DNA from: Ecdyonurus torrentis
Taxonomy: Eukaryota; Arthropoda; Insecta; Ephemeroptera; Heptageniidae
Direction of reading: 5' to 3'
NCBI GenBank assembly: GCA_949318235.1
Contig: OX439137.1
Location: forward strand, 19,959,826 to 20,023,825
Length of the DNA: 64,000 nucleotides
The translations under genes and the position numbers were made by a program. Positions 1-22,066 of this stretch are shown piece after piece. A model generated the notes under the pieces. It had not been told where the DNA came from, made no database searches, and saw only the letters and a list, made by a program, of their open reading frames with translations. Position 1 is the stretch's first letter; the number at the start of each line of letters is the position of its first letter.

Positions 1-39
1 ATAATTTGTGCTATATTGCATTATGATTTAGAATAATAG

Positions 40-382
40 TTAAAGCCATAGACCACATAAAACAACATATGCTTTTTAATGAATAAACACGCAATGGGAT
101 CTTCAAAACTGATGACAATTTTAACCAGAATGTTAATGTAGCCACTCGAGAGAGCGTGAAAATACTGTAAAGTATGCAATTTGCGTAAAAATTCATGTTT
201 ATGACGTCAGAAACATGCAAAAATTAGTGTGAAAATGTTGTGTAGGTTGCATAAATCTAAATTTCTGATCACTGCTACGGAGATACAGTTGGGTTTTGAG
301 GCAAACTAATGTTATTTATGTAAATCCCATCAAGTGTTTTGTGATATAAATGTTTATGATTTTCTCTGGTCTATTCCTTTCA
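40..382 (+). mobile_element. TTAA-ended MITE, family B, inserted in a palindromic element
   Basis: Starts TTAAAGCCATAGACC and ends GGTCTATTCCTTTCAG, inverted termini with TTAA at the left. Same family at 6194-6535, 7814-8113, 16622-16963 (reversed) and 43329-43548 (reversed, partial). A central TGACGTCA lies at 202-209. The flanks 1-39 and 383-530 read as the two parts of one GCATAA-rich palindromic element. Confidence 0.7.
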
Positions 383-641
383 GCATCATTATTTATGTTA
401 TTACAAAATAGCCATACTTGTGTTCTACGATATAGCAATTGTTTAACAGCATAAATTATGTAATTTATTTTTTGACTGTATGTGCCAAGCATTTTTTAGT
501 ACGAATTATATGCATTATAAATGCTGAACATAAAATTACTAAATAATGATCATTTAAATAGACTAATTACGGAAAGTATTTTGAATTTTAATATAGTTTT
601 TTTTCCTCTCAGAGTAAATAAAAAATATTAATTATACTTAC

Positions 642-10900
<10,259 letters not shown>

Positions 10901-10988
10901 CTAGAATAATTAAAAATGACTTTGACTAATGAAACATCGCCCTAACATATGTGCAAATTATTTGCAAATGTTTTTGATGTTACATACA

Positions 10989-11527
10989 AACGAGGGAGGG
11001 AAGGGAGGGAGGGAGGGAGGGAGGGGGGAGGGAGGGAGTGAGGGAGGGAGGGAGGGGAGGGAGGGAGGGAGGGGAGGGAGGGAGGGAGGGAGGGAGGGGA
11101 GGGAGGGAGGGAGGGAGGGAGGGAGGGAGGGAGGGAGGGAGGGAGGGAGGGAGGGAGGGAGGGAGGGAGGGAGGGAGGGAGGGAGGGAGGGAGGGAGGGA
11201 GGGAGGGAGGGAGAGGAGGGTGGGAGGGAGGGAGGGAGGGAGGGAGGGAGGGAGGGGAGGGAGGGAGGGAGGGAGGGAGGGAGGGAGGGAGGGAGGGAGG
11301 GGAGGGAGGGAGGGAGGGAGGGAGGGAGGGAGGGAGGGAGGGAGGGGAGGGAGGGAGGGGAGGGAGGGAGGGAGGGAGGGAGGAGGGAGGGAGGGAGGGA
11401 GGGAGGAGGGAGGGAGGGAGGGGAGGGAGGGAGGGAAGGGAGGGAGGGAGGGAGGGAGGGAGGGAGGGAGGGAGGGAGGGAGGGAGGGAGGGAGGGGAGG
11501 GAGGGAGGGAGGGAGGGGAGGGAGGGA
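10989..11527. repeat. (GGGA)n polypurine satellite
   Basis: About 540 bases of GGGA units with scattered phase shifts (GGGGA, GGA). All purine on the plus strand, hence able to form G-quadruplex or triplex structures. Ends about 140 bases before the assembly gap. Confidence 0.98.
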
Positions 11528-11668
11528 TTTAATCTAATGGAAACATAATAGTATTTTGATATTATTTTTTTTATTATTTATGATATTATTATTATTTTTC
11601 ATTCAAATACAAGCTTGAGTCCAAATACAATTTTAAAATATCTTACTGTTCCAACGAGCATCAGTAAC

Positions 11669-11868
11669 NNNNNNNNNNNNNNNNNNNNNNNNNNNNNNNN
11701 NNNNNNNNNNNNNNNNNNNNNNNNNNNNNNNNNNNNNNNNNNNNNNNNNNNNNNNNNNNNNNNNNNNNNNNNNNNNNNNNNNNNNNNNNNNNNNNNNNNN
11801 NNNNNNNNNNNNNNNNNNNNNNNNNNNNNNNNNNNNNNNNNNNNNNNNNNNNNNNNNNNNNNNNNNNN
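11669..11868. other. Assembly gap of 200 N
   Basis: Exactly 200 N, a conventional placeholder length, so the true distance is unknown. A missing 5' exon of the receptor could be here. Confidence 0.99.
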
Positions 11869-12010
11869 TCCCTCCCTCCCTCCCTCCCTCCCTCCCTCCC
11901 TCCCTCCCTCCCTCCCTCCCTCCCTCCCTCCCTCCCTCCCTCCCTCCCTCCCTCCCTCCCTCCCTCCCTCCCTCCCTCCCTCCCTCCCTCCCCCCCCTCT
12001 CTCTCTCTCT
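11869..12010. repeat. (TCCC)n polypyrimidine tract ending in (CT)n
   Basis: About 120 bases of TCCC units directly after the gap, then C-rich and CT. It is the reverse complement of the GGGA satellite left of the gap. Confidence 0.98.
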
Positions 12011-12220
12011 AGTTTGCAAGTTACTCATCGCCTCGCCATCACCGCCATCATATTATCTTTCTTGTCCCAATCGATTATCACTACATGGTATAATCGAATT
12101 AAAAGATATAGAAGTGCAGGACTAAACAGACACCTCTCTTACTGTAATGCATCAACTCGTATTAGTATAAGGTAAAATTGCGTAAAATCCTTTGACTGAC
12201 AAATTTAATGTAACTGGCTG

Positions 12221-12430
12221 GACACGAAAAGAAAATACATAATAATTTCGCTAGCTCAAATTAGCTCATCATTTGTAAAATACAGCATAATCTATTCTAT
12301 ACTGTATATCATAATAGATTTGATATCATAAATATTATTTTATAAAACATAACTTATGTATTGTTCTAATTTTGTATCAATTAAATGCTATAATGAAACA
12401 ACAGCATACATTACGTATTTTTCAGTGTAC
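12221..12430. mobile_element. GCATAA-rich palindromic element copy
   Basis: Contains paired TACATAATAATT and ATTACGTATTTT ends and several GCATAA/TTATGC-type half sites; diverged copy of 42196-42406. Confidence 0.6.
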
Positions 12431-12968
12431 ATAAATACAGCTTTAATTAAATTGTTTACATGAATCATTCAATACGTTTAATCAAATACAACCACCATGC
12501 AAAATATTACATTATTATGAATAAAAAAATGAGTTTTTTTTTCTTGAAAATAACAATATTACTTACGTTTAGGCTTCATTATTTAAACTATCCAAGAACT
12601 AAACTTAAGAAAAGAGTGTTAGTTAAAAAAAAAATGCATACCAGACATAGTTACTTCCTTAAGGATGTTAGTGGTCACCAGCGCAATGACGTCATGTTAT
12701 CAAAAGTACTTTATATAAAAAATCTATATTTTACACTGAAAAACGTCATTTTTAACTTTTTACAGAAAAGAAAATGTGGTGGTAAAGAGATCATTAAATT
12801 TTTTTTTTTTTTTTTTTTACGAATGAGGCCCCACGCACGCCGCATTCAGTACCGGACATCCATTACACAAGTTCAACATTATTTGCTATTTAGTATGTAT
12901 ATATGAAGCTATATGCATGATCACATGCACATTTCTACATATAATATTTACATTGCCCTGGCCTGTCT

Positions 12969-12970
<2 letters not shown>

Positions 12971-13011
<41 letters not shown>
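12971..13011. repeat. Poly(T) tract
   Basis: About 40 consecutive T. A second shorter run lies at 12800-12818. Confidence 0.97.
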
Positions 13012-13014
<3 letters not shown>

Positions 13015-13499
13015 TAAATACGGATACTTTTATAATACATATTTTATAAATGCACATTCATATGCAAGATCTTAGTTTTGTCAGCCCGCTTGCAGGTCTT
13101 GCGTGGCTACACAAGACTGACTCCACTAAAAAATTGGACATTTAATTTTATTATATACATCCACCCTCAATTACCGTTGTTATTGCTGTTGATGTTCTTG
13201 CTTGTTTTCATTTATTCTACGTTTAATCAATGAGAAAAAAAAAAACAGGACAAGGTGTAGTTTAGTTAAATTTTTGGTTATCTAGTATGTGTGATTGGTT
13301 ATGTATACAATTAGATGCTGGGATTAAAATTAAATTTAAAACTAAGGTATTAATATGTAATAGTTAACTATAAACTGCATACGTTAATCAAAGTTGTTTC
13401 GTTTCCATTCTCGTTATTTAACACGAAAAAAAAAATACAATTTTTTTTTTTAATTTGAAATATTGTTGGTAAACTTATTGGAACGTTTACTTTCAATGC

Positions 13500-13990
13500 A
13501 CAGGAGTAAAGTAGTAAAGATAGATTGTTCTATGCTGAGCAATGTTATTCATTGCTCCAGTATGGCGTCCAAGCGCATTAAATATGGTGTCATGCGAATG
13601 TAGGGTGTATGAGCATGACATGATATTCGATTTCACTCATATTTAAAAGCCGTCATTTTGTTGGTCAGGAATACATAGGCCAGCATAGGAAAAACGTAAT
13701 TTTAATTTTTTTTTTTTTTAATAGCAAAATAAGCTTCATACCTCAATCAAAGCCTTATTTCTAGCTCTTAATAAGTTTGAAGAACATGAGAAAAATTCGT
13801 TCAGTTGAAATCAACTTTTTTTTTGTGAAAAAATTAGGAGAAATGATGTTTCCCCTATGCTGGACAATGCATTAGACACCACAAGCATGGCGACAAAGCG
13901 AAGGATGTGCAAGGGGTCTATTTAATGCGCCTCGACGCCATACTGAAACAATGAATAACATTGCACTGTTTAGGAAAAACGTCAATTTTG
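13500..13990. mobile_element. Two GGGTG-family MITE fragments
   Basis: Fragments at about 13510-13625 and 13840-13985 in opposite orientation, recognised by the TATGGCGTC(C/G)AAGCGC block and the TGTTATTCATTGCTC / GAATAACATTGC block. Nothing else is recognisable between them. Confidence 0.5.
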
Positions 13991-14134
13991 ACTATTTGTC
14001 TTTGTAAATTTAGATATTTAATTAATGAATTCTTAGAACCAATGCAACAAATATTTAGTATGTACCAGTTTTCAAGTACTTTGTAATTTATAAAATACTT
14101 TATACTAAATGTTTCTAATACTTTGTACATGGAA

Positions 14135-14665
14135 ATTATAAATTATGTAATTTATGCTGAATTTATGTCATTATGGCATAAATGATGCTAAATTATAACT
14201 ACACAAATAATTATTCTATGCAGTATAATATTTATGCATATTAAAATAGTTATTATAAAAAATAGCAGGGTGGTTGCATTCATGTTAAAGTCAACGCCAT
14301 AAATGAGTAATAAATAACATGGACCGGTATGGGAAAATGACATTTTTTGCCAGCTTAAAACTACTGATAGTAATTTTGTTTATAGCATTGATGCTATTAA
14401 CAAGTTGAATTAGGTTTTCAAGTATGCGAGAAAAATAATAATTACCAAAAAAATAATTACTGTATTTTCCAAAGAAAATAACGAAAATTTACGTTTGTCC
14501 TATGCTAATAAGCAGTGTTATGCGTTGCTCAATTATGGCATTGGAGAACAATTATTATGACGTCATGCGCACATACCCTATATTATAAATTATGCTTTAT
14601 AAAACAATTTGTGCTGAAAATGGTCTAACATAGTTATTACATATTTATTGTATTTTTGTTCGTGT
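14135..14665. mobile_element. Palindromic element interrupted by a GGGTG MITE
   Basis: 14135-14266 and 14581-14665 are the two parts of one GCATAA-rich element (AAATAATTATTCTATGCAG on the left; ACAATTTGTGCTGAAAATGG on the right). The insert at 14267-14580 has ends GGGTGGTTGCATTCATG and, reversed, TAGGGTATGTGCGCATGA, with TGACGTCA at 14558-14565. Confidence 0.65.
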
Positions 14666-14839
14666 ATTTCCAATATAAATTTACCCATGTATCTTTAGCT
14701 TTACCCTCGGCTAACTAATAAAGGCTCTCCTTTGTACCAATGATAATTAAGTGTGCACCTTAAATAAATACTATCTTAAAGGTTGTCATTAAATAATTGC
14801 TGAAATTAAAATTATTGCAGTCAAAACTTCATCAAAATA

Positions 14840-15252
14840 GGAAAAAAGAAAAAAAGAAAAAAGAAGAAAAAAAAAAGAAAGAAAAGAAAAGAAAAGAAAA
14901 GAAAAGAAAAGAAAAGAAAAGAAAAGAAAAGAAAAGAAAAGAAAAGAAAAGAAAAGAAAAGAAAAGAAAAGAAAAGAAAAGAAAAGAAAAGAAAAGAAAA
15001 GAAAAGAAAAGAAAAGAAAAGAAAAGAAAAGAAAAGAAAAGAAAAGAAAAGAAAAGAAAAGAAAAGAAAAGAAAAGAAAAGAAAAGAAAAGAAAAGAAAA
15101 GAAAGGAAAAGAAAAGAAAAGAAAGGAAAAGAAAGGAAAAGAAAAGAAAAGAAAAGAAAAGAAAAGAAAAGAAAAGAAAAGAAAAGAAAAGAAAAGAAAA
15201 GAAAAGAAAAGAAAAGAAAAGAAAAGAAAAGAAAAGAACAGAACAGAACAGA
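14840..15252. repeat. (AAAAG)n pentanucleotide tract
   Basis: About 370 bases of AAAAG units with three AAAGG variants clustered near 15105-15140, ending in AACAG units. A second tract of the same unit is at 35001-35330. Confidence 0.98.
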
Positions 15253-15564
15253 AGCTGTTTTTCAGTGTATTAGTTTGCTGCGTATCTAACATAAGGAAGT
15301 GTTAAGTTATGTTTCCGATGTTTTTCTAAAATGTCAATTCTCTTGATATAACTTCTGTGTTGGCAACAACTCTTATATTTATTCTATAAACAAAATTTAA
15401 CATTCGCTAGATTCATGATTGTTGCGGAAATGTGAACAAGAAGGGGTCGCTTTTCAGATATGGCAATAAAATAATAACCTTTATTAGGGTGCATACAGGG
15501 CTATTTCAGCCATATTCCATGAACCTTTGCCATCAATTAAGCCAATAATATTACAATAAAAAGC

Positions 15565-15690
15565 AGGGGTTCGGAACCCGTATTTTTCAAATGTCGGGTC
15601 CGCGGACCCGGGTCCCAAAAACCCGCCCAAAATCTCGGGTTTTGGAAGGTTTCGGGTCCGGGTCCGGGTCCGAACTCCTGATAAAAAGAA
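15565..15690. repeat. GC-rich GGGTCC repeat patch
   Basis: Tandem GGGTCCG hexamer-like units and CGCGGACCCGGGTCCC, strikingly GC-rich in AT-rich surroundings. An open frame across it on the minus strand reads TRTRTR and is probably only the repeat translated. Confidence 0.6.
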
Positions 15691-15853
15691 CAGTATAATA
15701 TGCATAAAATTGTAAAACAATGTTTGTAACGAAAAAACAGTGCATCACAACTTGCTTAAATCACTTATTTGCCACAAAAGATAACACCACCATGATAATA
15801 AGAAAAAAAAACTTTTACTTAGATATCACATACAATAATATAGAAGCTCAAGG

Positions 15854-15883
15854 GCGTGGTTTATACAGCGAGATAAACCACGC
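15854..15883. other. Short perfect hairpin
   Basis: Arms GCGTGGTTTAT and ATAAACCACGC separated by eight bases. Function unknown. Confidence 0.6.
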
Positions 15884-16079
15884 AGTCAAAGGATTTTGCG
15901 CATATCTAACGCACACAATCAAAATTGAAATAAAATCCAAATTTTAAAAATAGGCACATTTTTACTAGATTCGCAGTGCACGGTTTTCATTATAAGATAT
16001 GCATAATTAAAGAGTACCACGAGTGTGGTACCTCATGTAAATATAACTTGTGTGGTGAGCAATGTGATCAATATCATTT

Positions 16080-16232
16080 CGATCTTGTTGCAAACAAAGG
16101 CCTATCTCGTATTTTGTCAGTGGAAGCAAGAGGCCTATCTCGAGCGCCATCTCCATAACGTTCGGGAATGAGATAGGCCTTTTGCTTCCACTGACAAAAT
16201 ACGAGATAGGCCTTTATTTCGCAACAAGATCG
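16080..16232. mobile_element. Foldback element, ATCTTGTTGC family, copy 1
   Basis: Arms begin CGATCTTGTTGC and end GCAACAAGATCG. Each arm holds GGCCTATCTCGTATTTTGTC and AGTGGAAGCAA. The 153-base hairpin surrounds CGCCATCTCCATAACGTTCG. A second copy is at 52468-52640. Confidence 0.8.
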
Positions 16233-16349
16233 ATTTGCTGAAATCGTAGCATTCGTCTAACAGCATGTGCTCAAGATTATATATATTTAATTTAATATTC
16301 TTATTTTGTAAATTTAGGTTATATGTTGTACACCATGTGTGTTTATTGA

Positions 16350-16560
16350 GTAAAAAAAAATAATTTTGTTGCTCATTTTTAGCACAATTTGCTCAATACA
16401 GCATAATATATTATACTTTAATACGTAATAACTATATGTTAGAAAGCATCAATATTATGTTGTACGCGGAATAATTATTTATGTTGATCTAATATAGCAT
16501 CAATTATGATATAATGACATAAATACAACTTTAATTATGTCATTTATTATTTCCGTAAAT
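16350..16560. mobile_element. GCATAA-rich palindromic element copy
   Basis: Contains TTTAGCACAATTTGCTC, AATACAGCATAATATAT and CATAAATACAACTTTAATTA; same family as 42196-42406. Confidence 0.6.
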
Positions 16561-16621
16561 AACAATAACATATGACGTAACAAAGGTTTTCAATGCTGCA
16601 CTTCTCCGCCTTTTACTGCTC

Positions 16622-16963
16622 TTAAAGGCATAGACAACATAAAAATATAAGCATTTATATCACAAAACACTTGATGGAACTTACATAAATAACATTAATT
16701 GGTCTCTAAACCTAACTGTAGCGCCGTAGCAGTGATCAGATAATTTCGATTTATGCAACCCGCACAACATTTTCATACTTATTTTTGCATGTTTCTGACG
16801 TCATAAACAGAAGTATTCACACAAATTGCATACTTTACAGTTTTTTAACGCTATCTTGTGTGGACACATTTACATTCTGGTAAAAATTATTAACAGTTTA
16901 GTAGATCCCATTTCATGTTTAATGTATAAAAGAACGTGTTGTTTCATGTTTTCTATGCCTTTA
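16622..16963 (-). mobile_element. TTAA-ended MITE, family B, reversed
   Basis: Starts TTAAAGGCATAGACA; the far end reads TCTATGCCTTTATA. Contains TGACGTCA at 16796-16803 and the family block GCAACCCGCACAACATTTTC. Confidence 0.7.
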
Positions 16964-17263
16964 TATATCGATTGGGTCGCGATAAACGGTGTAGATACGC
17001 ATTTTCATGTCTATCGCGATAAACGTAGATCCGTGAAAGTAAAGAAACACGCTAAAAGTAGAAGCGTGGTTTTTAGCCGCAACACCATTCATATAACAAA
17101 TGTAATCTCTCTTGCTCTCGTTTGCATATTACAATTTGCCTTGCTTCCTGCCTTGACCAACTTGACCATCTCAACGTGATAAAAGTCAAGTAAACTAAAT
17201 ATTTATTGTAACTTATTTTCTTTTTCCTGTGAATGGAAAGAAGAGACTGAAGAACTACCAAGA

Positions 17264-17487
17264 TCCATATATAAGAGGTTAGATGCTCCGGGAAAAGTTT
17301 TGGCCAAGGTCGCGCAGCTTAAAGGAATTCACCAAAGACGTTATATCACCGGGTGTATTTTTATTCACCTTATCAGTAACGTAACTGGTGAACGGCATCG
17401 TATTGGCTTAGAATCAAGTACATTCATCACAAAATAAAATCAACTGCGCGAGTTTTGTGCTGCGCTCAACCTCTTTATTATATGGAC
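17264..17487. mobile_element. Foldback element with CCATATA ends
   Basis: Left end CCATATATAAGAGGTTAGA pairs with the right end, reversed CCATATAATAAAGAGGTTGA. GC-rich core with GTCGCGCAGC on one side and CTGCGCGAG on the other. Confidence 0.6.
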
Positions 17488-17689
17488 CTTGAAGAGCTAC
17501 AATGTAGTTCTGCAATGGTATTTTTTACTACTTAAAAGGATACTTACTTCAAAACATTAAAATAAAAACGTAAATTTCATGAGATACGACCATCAAACAT
17601 ACATAATATTACATTTTACGTAGAGTTACAAAAATGGGCAACTTTTGGAATTCATGACGTCACAAAATCCAGGTCTACAATAGAAGTTG

Positions 17690-18020
17690 TTAAGGGAGTA
17701 GGGTACCGACCTTATATCTCAAAAACTAGAAGTGTTTTGGGACTAAATTTGATGTTATTGTGTAGCTAAAAATTTCGTTATAAAAATTTCATGATGGTTG
17801 ACCGTCCCGAAAAAAAGAAAAAAAATTATTGAAATTAACATTGGGCCTTATGGGCTTAAAATTTAAAAAAAATCATAAAATTAATTTGCACGGTGACCCC
17901 CAATTTTTTTTTTATATATTTGAAATTGACTCAAGCAGAAGTATCATTGTGCAAAATTTCAGATTTTTTTGACGAGAAAAGTTGGGTTTAATGGCCGACG
18001 TCGGTACCGTACTGCCTTAA
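17690..18020 (+). mobile_element. TTAA-ended MITE, family A, nested in a family E element
   Basis: 331 bases including both TTAA. Left end TTAAGGGAGTAGGGTACCGA pairs with the right end, reversed TTAAGGCAGTACGGTACCGA. The sequences on either side join into a family E element across one TTAA, so the TTAA was duplicated on insertion. Same family at 28834-29175. Confidence 0.85.
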
Positions 18021-18288
18021 GCGGGTTTCCGTCTTTATAAGTTTCACATCACTTTGTGAGGCTACAGAAGAAGTTCCTAACATATTATAAGATAATATGT
18101 TTACGTATAGTAGTCGCATCTATTGATTTATCTTTTCTTTTTCTTTTTTCTTTATTTTTCTTTATTTATTTATTTTTAGATTAGTATAGTTAAATTTCTC
18201 GTAAAATAATAATCTATTTATAGTATTCATATTAAAAATGAATTTTATTTTTGCCGTTTAATTAATCGCTCCAAATTTTCAAGAGAGG

Positions 18289-18341
<53 letters not shown>
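18289..18341. repeat. (GA)n microsatellite
   Basis: About 50 bases of GA. Confidence 0.97.
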
Positions 18342-18344
<3 letters not shown>

Positions 18345-18968
18345 TCTAGTAATTTTTGTAAGCGCCTGCAAGTTATGCAACTTATCATCCAGTACAGCAC
18401 AACAAGTTGCATACCCTGTAGTATACGCAGGGGCTTCATACACTTTTATTTTATATATGATAATTTTTATTTGATATTTTATTAGTTTATGAGTTGAGAC
18501 GAAAAAAAAATTGCCTATGCATTTGATTTGATTCTAAGCATGTATGATTTTTGTATTTTTTTTTTTTTTTTTACAAAATAAAACCCTTTGAATCTGAAAG
18601 TGTAAACTGATAAGTGTCGTATGACTTATTTAAACCCAAACATGTGTATTTGATATAATGATTTTTTTTTTTTTCAATAAAACCTATTTGAATCTGAATG
18701 CTGAAAATGAATTTGTTACATTTTTTTATCTGTGCATTATACAAAATAAAAAAAATGCTTAAAAAATACATATTAAAATAAATTTAAATTAATTTAAAAT
18801 AAATTACTACAAATTTTAATTTTTAGGTTTCTTGGAGAGTATAGCAGACAAGTTGGCAATACAAGCCATACAATTAATTGAAATTTGTTCCGCGTGTTCT
18901 TCATTCGGAGGTTACTTGTTTCACACACGTCCACAACTTATCAAATTTTCACATTTGAAAAAAAAAAC

Positions 18969-19250
<282 letters not shown>

Positions 19251-20225
19251 TTTTTTTTGCCTAAATTTTTTTTCTATGTACCTGTAATATTACTCAAGTA
19301 ATTTCAGAGCCTTTCGTACACTGTTTCAATTAATGTAGATTCTTATTAAATGGTACATAGTTAAATTTCAATCCTTTGACTTTTATTTTCAGTGCATTTA
19401 TATTTTTAGTGTTTTTCAAAATTAAATGAAAATGTATTGAAAAATGTGTACTTTTCTGCCAGTAATTTTTAAATCTATGACGTCACACTTGCAATCTGAA
19501 AAGTTATTAAAAAATAGTTCTAAATTATAAATTGAAATGATATAATAAATATCATGAGTATTTACACACTTTCATCGTTTTTTGACGTTTAATTAAAAAC
19601 GTCATCTTTTTTTTATTCAAAATTTGTCGATTACAAAATAATGAACCTAAATGAACCTAAATTACATATAAATGAACCAAGAAACGATTTTTCTTTTCGT
19701 TGTTGATTTAAAAAGAAAGTAGTATTATGTAAAATCAATTTCATTGTTTAAGTTTTAATTTTTCTATTTTTTTACTTTTTTTTTTCTTCTGTCTTGGTCA
19801 CTTATACTGTATCTATCCCTGTTCTTATCCCGGTCTCTATTCTTGTCCTTCAAACATAATGTTTTACTCTATTAGTTTAGAAAAATTTAAGATTAATTAC
19901 AATTACAAAATTACAAGAACTATAATAATAAATAAAATTTGCATCATAATACAACTATATATTAAAAAAAAAATTACACATTAAATTATTAAAAATTCTA
20001 ATTCATTGTAATTCATGTAAAAAAAATCACATATTCAAAGAAATTTATAATATGAAGTAACGTTTCAGTATATTTATATATGTAATAATACACGTCTTAT
20101 TTTATACAAGACTAACTTTTCAATTGCATTTTCTCACCGCGAGAAATATAAAGTGCGGAATATTGTAGAGAAACTATTTTGTTTATATTTGTGAATTATG
20201 TATAAGTTGGTATCGTTTGACTATA

Positions 20226-20227
<2 letters not shown>

Positions 20228-20275
<48 letters not shown>
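20228..20275. repeat. (TC)n microsatellite
   Basis: About 48 bases of TC. Confidence 0.97.
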
Positions 20276-20277
<2 letters not shown>

Positions 20278-20612
20278 GTTTCTAGTTCTCTTAAAGCTGA
20301 AAATACTTTTAAGTGTTGCAGTGATTTGAAAAAAAAATACAATAGTAGAAAAATCTGTGTTCTTGTGATATACGGAAAAAACTAATTACGTAATTTTTAC
20401 TGCATTGAATTCTTTCTGTATATTATAGAGCACAAATGTAGCTGTTTTTTAATAACATAATTAAATGTGGAAAATTCTTAACTATATTATGCACGTAAAC
20501 AATAAATAACGTAATTTATGCTGCATTTATGTCATTTCAGCAGAATTCTTGCAAAATTCGAATGTAATATAAATAATTATGCTATAATTTATAATACTTC
20601 TGGCACTCAATT

Positions 20613-20614
<2 letters not shown>

Positions 20615-20661
<47 letters not shown>

Positions 20662-21043
20662 TTGCTTGCTTGCCATTATTGTGTAATTGTGCTATACACC
20701 AATCCCAGTCCCAGTCAAGACATTGTCTTATCGATAGGTAATGACTTTCCAATTAATGGAAAAGCACACACGGGCCGGCCACGGCCTAAGTACACAGACC
20801 GGTATTCGTCATGACAGCCTAGAGAAACCGTGGAAACATCTAGACAGGCTGGTCGGTGCAATCACATCAATAATGCACCTCCCGAATATTGTGCGTCATC
20901 ATGGAATTCATGTAAAACATGCATCGTGCAACGTGTTGTGCTCTCACACTTCACGTACGCACCCAGCAGTGGCTCGAACCTATATTCGGTGAGGAGTACA
21001 GAGTTGCGAGTCAGCTGCCTTCACCACTCGGCCATACCAGCTG
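20615..21043 (-). mobile_element. tRNA-derived SINE with poly(A) tail, copy 1
   Basis: Read on the minus strand from 21043, the head carries an RNA polymerase III A box TGGCCGAGTGG (21024-21034) and B box GGTTCGAGCC (20971-20980). They are 44 bases apart, as in a tRNA gene with a variable arm. A long tRNA-unrelated body follows and then a 46-base poly(A) tail (20615-20660 on the plus strand as T). It splits a GCATAA-rich element (about 20470-20610 and 21044-21140). The matching second copy at 22067-22290 shows that it is a dispersed repeat rather than a tRNA gene. Confidence 0.8.
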
Positions 21044-21284
21044 TTATGCAGTACAGTATAAATTATGATGTATTGAACAAATTTTGCTGAAATTCAGAGC
21101 ATAATATTTATTATGTATTATTTTCATCCGTGTGCTTTGTAGTAAAATCACAATAAAGTATGGTATATCTATTAATATGATAAATAAATAAATAAAAAAG
21201 GGATTAAAAAATAATGTTTACGTTACATTTCCATGTAATATTTCTGAATACTTATAAAGAAATGACCATATAAATAAGTTGCCA

Positions 21285-21287
<3 letters not shown>

Positions 21288-21370
<83 letters not shown>
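21288..21370. repeat. (AT)n-(GT)n microsatellite
   Basis: About 57 bases of AT passing into about 25 bases of GT. Confidence 0.97.
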
Positions 21371-22066
21371 ATTGCTGTGTGTTCAATGCATGTTTATTTT
21401 ATAATATTGCATAATATACAAGAAAGTATTAGAAATCGACAACCACTTCCTAAACAAACAAAACAAAAAAAATTATAGAAAAATATTACATCCTGTTTTG
21501 ATAGAAAAATAAATCAATTTATTACATTTAGGCTCATATATAAAAATAATAAATATAACTTTGTAAGAAATAAAATAAATAGATTTATTTCTTTTAAATT
21601 TTGTACCATATAGAAAAAAAATATAGGAATACCCCTATTTCTCTAACTTTTCTAGGCCAACTTTCGGTTACCTGTCAATATATATAGTATATATAGTATA
21701 TAGTGGTATTCTCTATCTTTCAAATGAGTGGAAATCTTCAATAACTACGGTTACAGAATATTATAGTGATCATCTGATTTCTCAGAAACTGAATCGTCAT
21801 GAAATATAAATTTATACCCGGAAAAAATAAATTAGTAATAATTATGTTAGCTCAATGCAGCAACATTTTTGCATAGCATTATAATTTCTGTTTATAGTGA
21901 TTCTACTACACAGCATAATAATTAAGATGTTCAGCATAAGTACTGACATATCGGCAAAAACAAGATCAGAGATTTTTACAACCGGATGCACCCCTTTTTC
22001 TGAAACAATTTTCTCCATACAATTTTTTTTTTTTTTACAGGTAATCAATGTTATATTTAAGTTAAT

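Noticed and set aside
10929..11537. Long Gly/Arg/Glu-rich open frames
   Set aside because: Translation of the GGGA satellite in several frames; no independent coding signal.
11615..12175. Open frame of 186 codons
   Set aside because: Spans the N gap and the TCCC tract; artefact.
12569..12581. Tiny first exon (ATG AAG CCT AAA C) for the receptor
   Set aside because: Phase fits, but there is no signal peptide and short matches of this kind arise by chance; mentioned only as a weak candidate.
14789..15292. Lys/Glu-rich or Phe/Ser-rich open frames
   Set aside because: Translation of the AAAAG pentanucleotide tract on either strand; same for 34909-35485.
15484..15720. 78-codon minus-strand frame with TRTRTR
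   Set aside because: Driven by the GGGTCC repeat; no splice or homology support.
16826..17179. 117-codon frame
   Set aside because: Begins inside a family B MITE and continues through unrelated sequence; no support.
20890..21043. tRNA gene suggested by A and B boxes
   Set aside because: Head is tRNA-derived, but it is followed by a non-tRNA body and a poly(A) tail and has a second dispersed copy, so it was called a SINE.
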